DNA from: Spirochaetaceae bacterium
GTDB taxonomy: Bacteria; Spirochaetota; Spirochaetia; DSM-27196; SLST01
Assembly: GCA_007129695.1 (NCBI GenBank)
Contig: SKVA01000519.1
Span: 1-5,095 of the forward strand
Direction of reading: 5' to 3'
Length of the DNA stretch: 5,095 nucleotides
Shown: positions 4,921-5,095 of the stretch, piece by piece
Numbering within the stretch: position 1 is the stretch's first letter
How the letters are laid out: each line of letters opens with the position of its first letter
The notes under the pieces: generated by a model
Told to the model about the DNA's origin: nothing
Seen by the model: the letters and a program-made list of their open reading frames with translations, nothing else
Database searches by the model: none
Made by a program: the position numbers and the translations under genes

Positions 4921-5095
4921 TCAGAATATATCGAGCTCCGGCGACTCTTGTTCGTCAGTGTCGTCTTCCGTCTCGTCTGTCTCGATCGCTTGTGCAGCAT
5001 CGGACTCGCGTGCCACTTCCGACGGCTCGGCGGTCGGCGGCTCAACCGGCGCGATGACCGGTTCATCCGGCTGCGCTACGGAGTCCGACACATCG
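4921..5095 (-). CDS. C-terminal tail of an unidentified protein, 5' part outside the window
   Basis: Only the last 57 codons plus a stop (TGA at 4921-4923) are in the window. The tail is rich in Asp, Glu, Pro, Ala and Ser (for example EPVIAPVEPPTAEPSE, then ETDETEDDTDEQESPELDIF) and ends in the hydrophobic tip LDIF. It is almost certainly disordered. Reading frame and codon use look genuine, and it leads into zapA with an 18-base gap in the same frame, so the two are probably co-transcribed. The family cannot be told from this fragment. An acidic tail with a short hydrophobic tip often serves as a docking peptide. Confidence 0.7.
   Translation of the reverse strand, partial: DVSDSVAQPDEPVIAPVEPPTAEPSEVARESDAAQAIETDETEDDTDEQESPELDIF

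Overview
The window is GC-rich bacterial DNA, most likely from a spirochaete of the Spirochaeta/Treponema side of the phylum. The main evidence is two tandem core flagellins that start with the FlaB-type MIINHN sequence and keep the FlaB helices. They lie next to a two-domain PilZ protein of a layout common in spirochaetes. Genus and species cannot be read from this window.

Layout, right to left, because most genes are on the minus strand. The right edge holds the acidic, proline-rich tail of an unidentified protein (4921-5095). It is followed 18 bases later by a zapA-type cell-division gene (4621-4902). A plus-strand gene for a 124-residue protein of unknown function (4214-4588) converges on zapA and diverges from the next unit. 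That unit is a two-gene operon: a PilZ c-di-GMP receptor-like gene (3335-4156), whose promoter sits almost on its start codon, and a TPR-repeat gene (2238-3335) that overlaps it by one base. A non-coding stretch of 300 bases follows (1937-2237), holding hairpins and promoter-like sequences in both orientations. Then come flagellin A (1079-1936), an intrinsic terminator with a UUCG loop (1021-1059), a 5' leader, and flagellin B (1-806), which runs off the left edge about 16 residues short of its end.

How the genes may work together: FlaB subunits form the core of the periplasmic flagellar filament. The PilZ protein probably senses c-di-GMP, and its TPR partner is probably a protein-interaction scaffold, so a second-messenger input to motility beside the filament genes is a reasonable inference, though not shown. 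Both flagellin leaders carry a small hairpin with GGA in its loop just upstream of a strong GGAGG ribosome site. This is the arrangement expected for CsrA-type translational control of flagellin. The terminator between the flagellin genes suggests that they are transcribed separately.

No RNA gene, CRISPR array, insertion sequence or attachment site was seen. No wholly new system is evident. The most interesting signals are the paired leader hairpins, the nearly leaderless PilZ operon, and a plus-strand sigma-28-like promoter pointing away from the flagellins.
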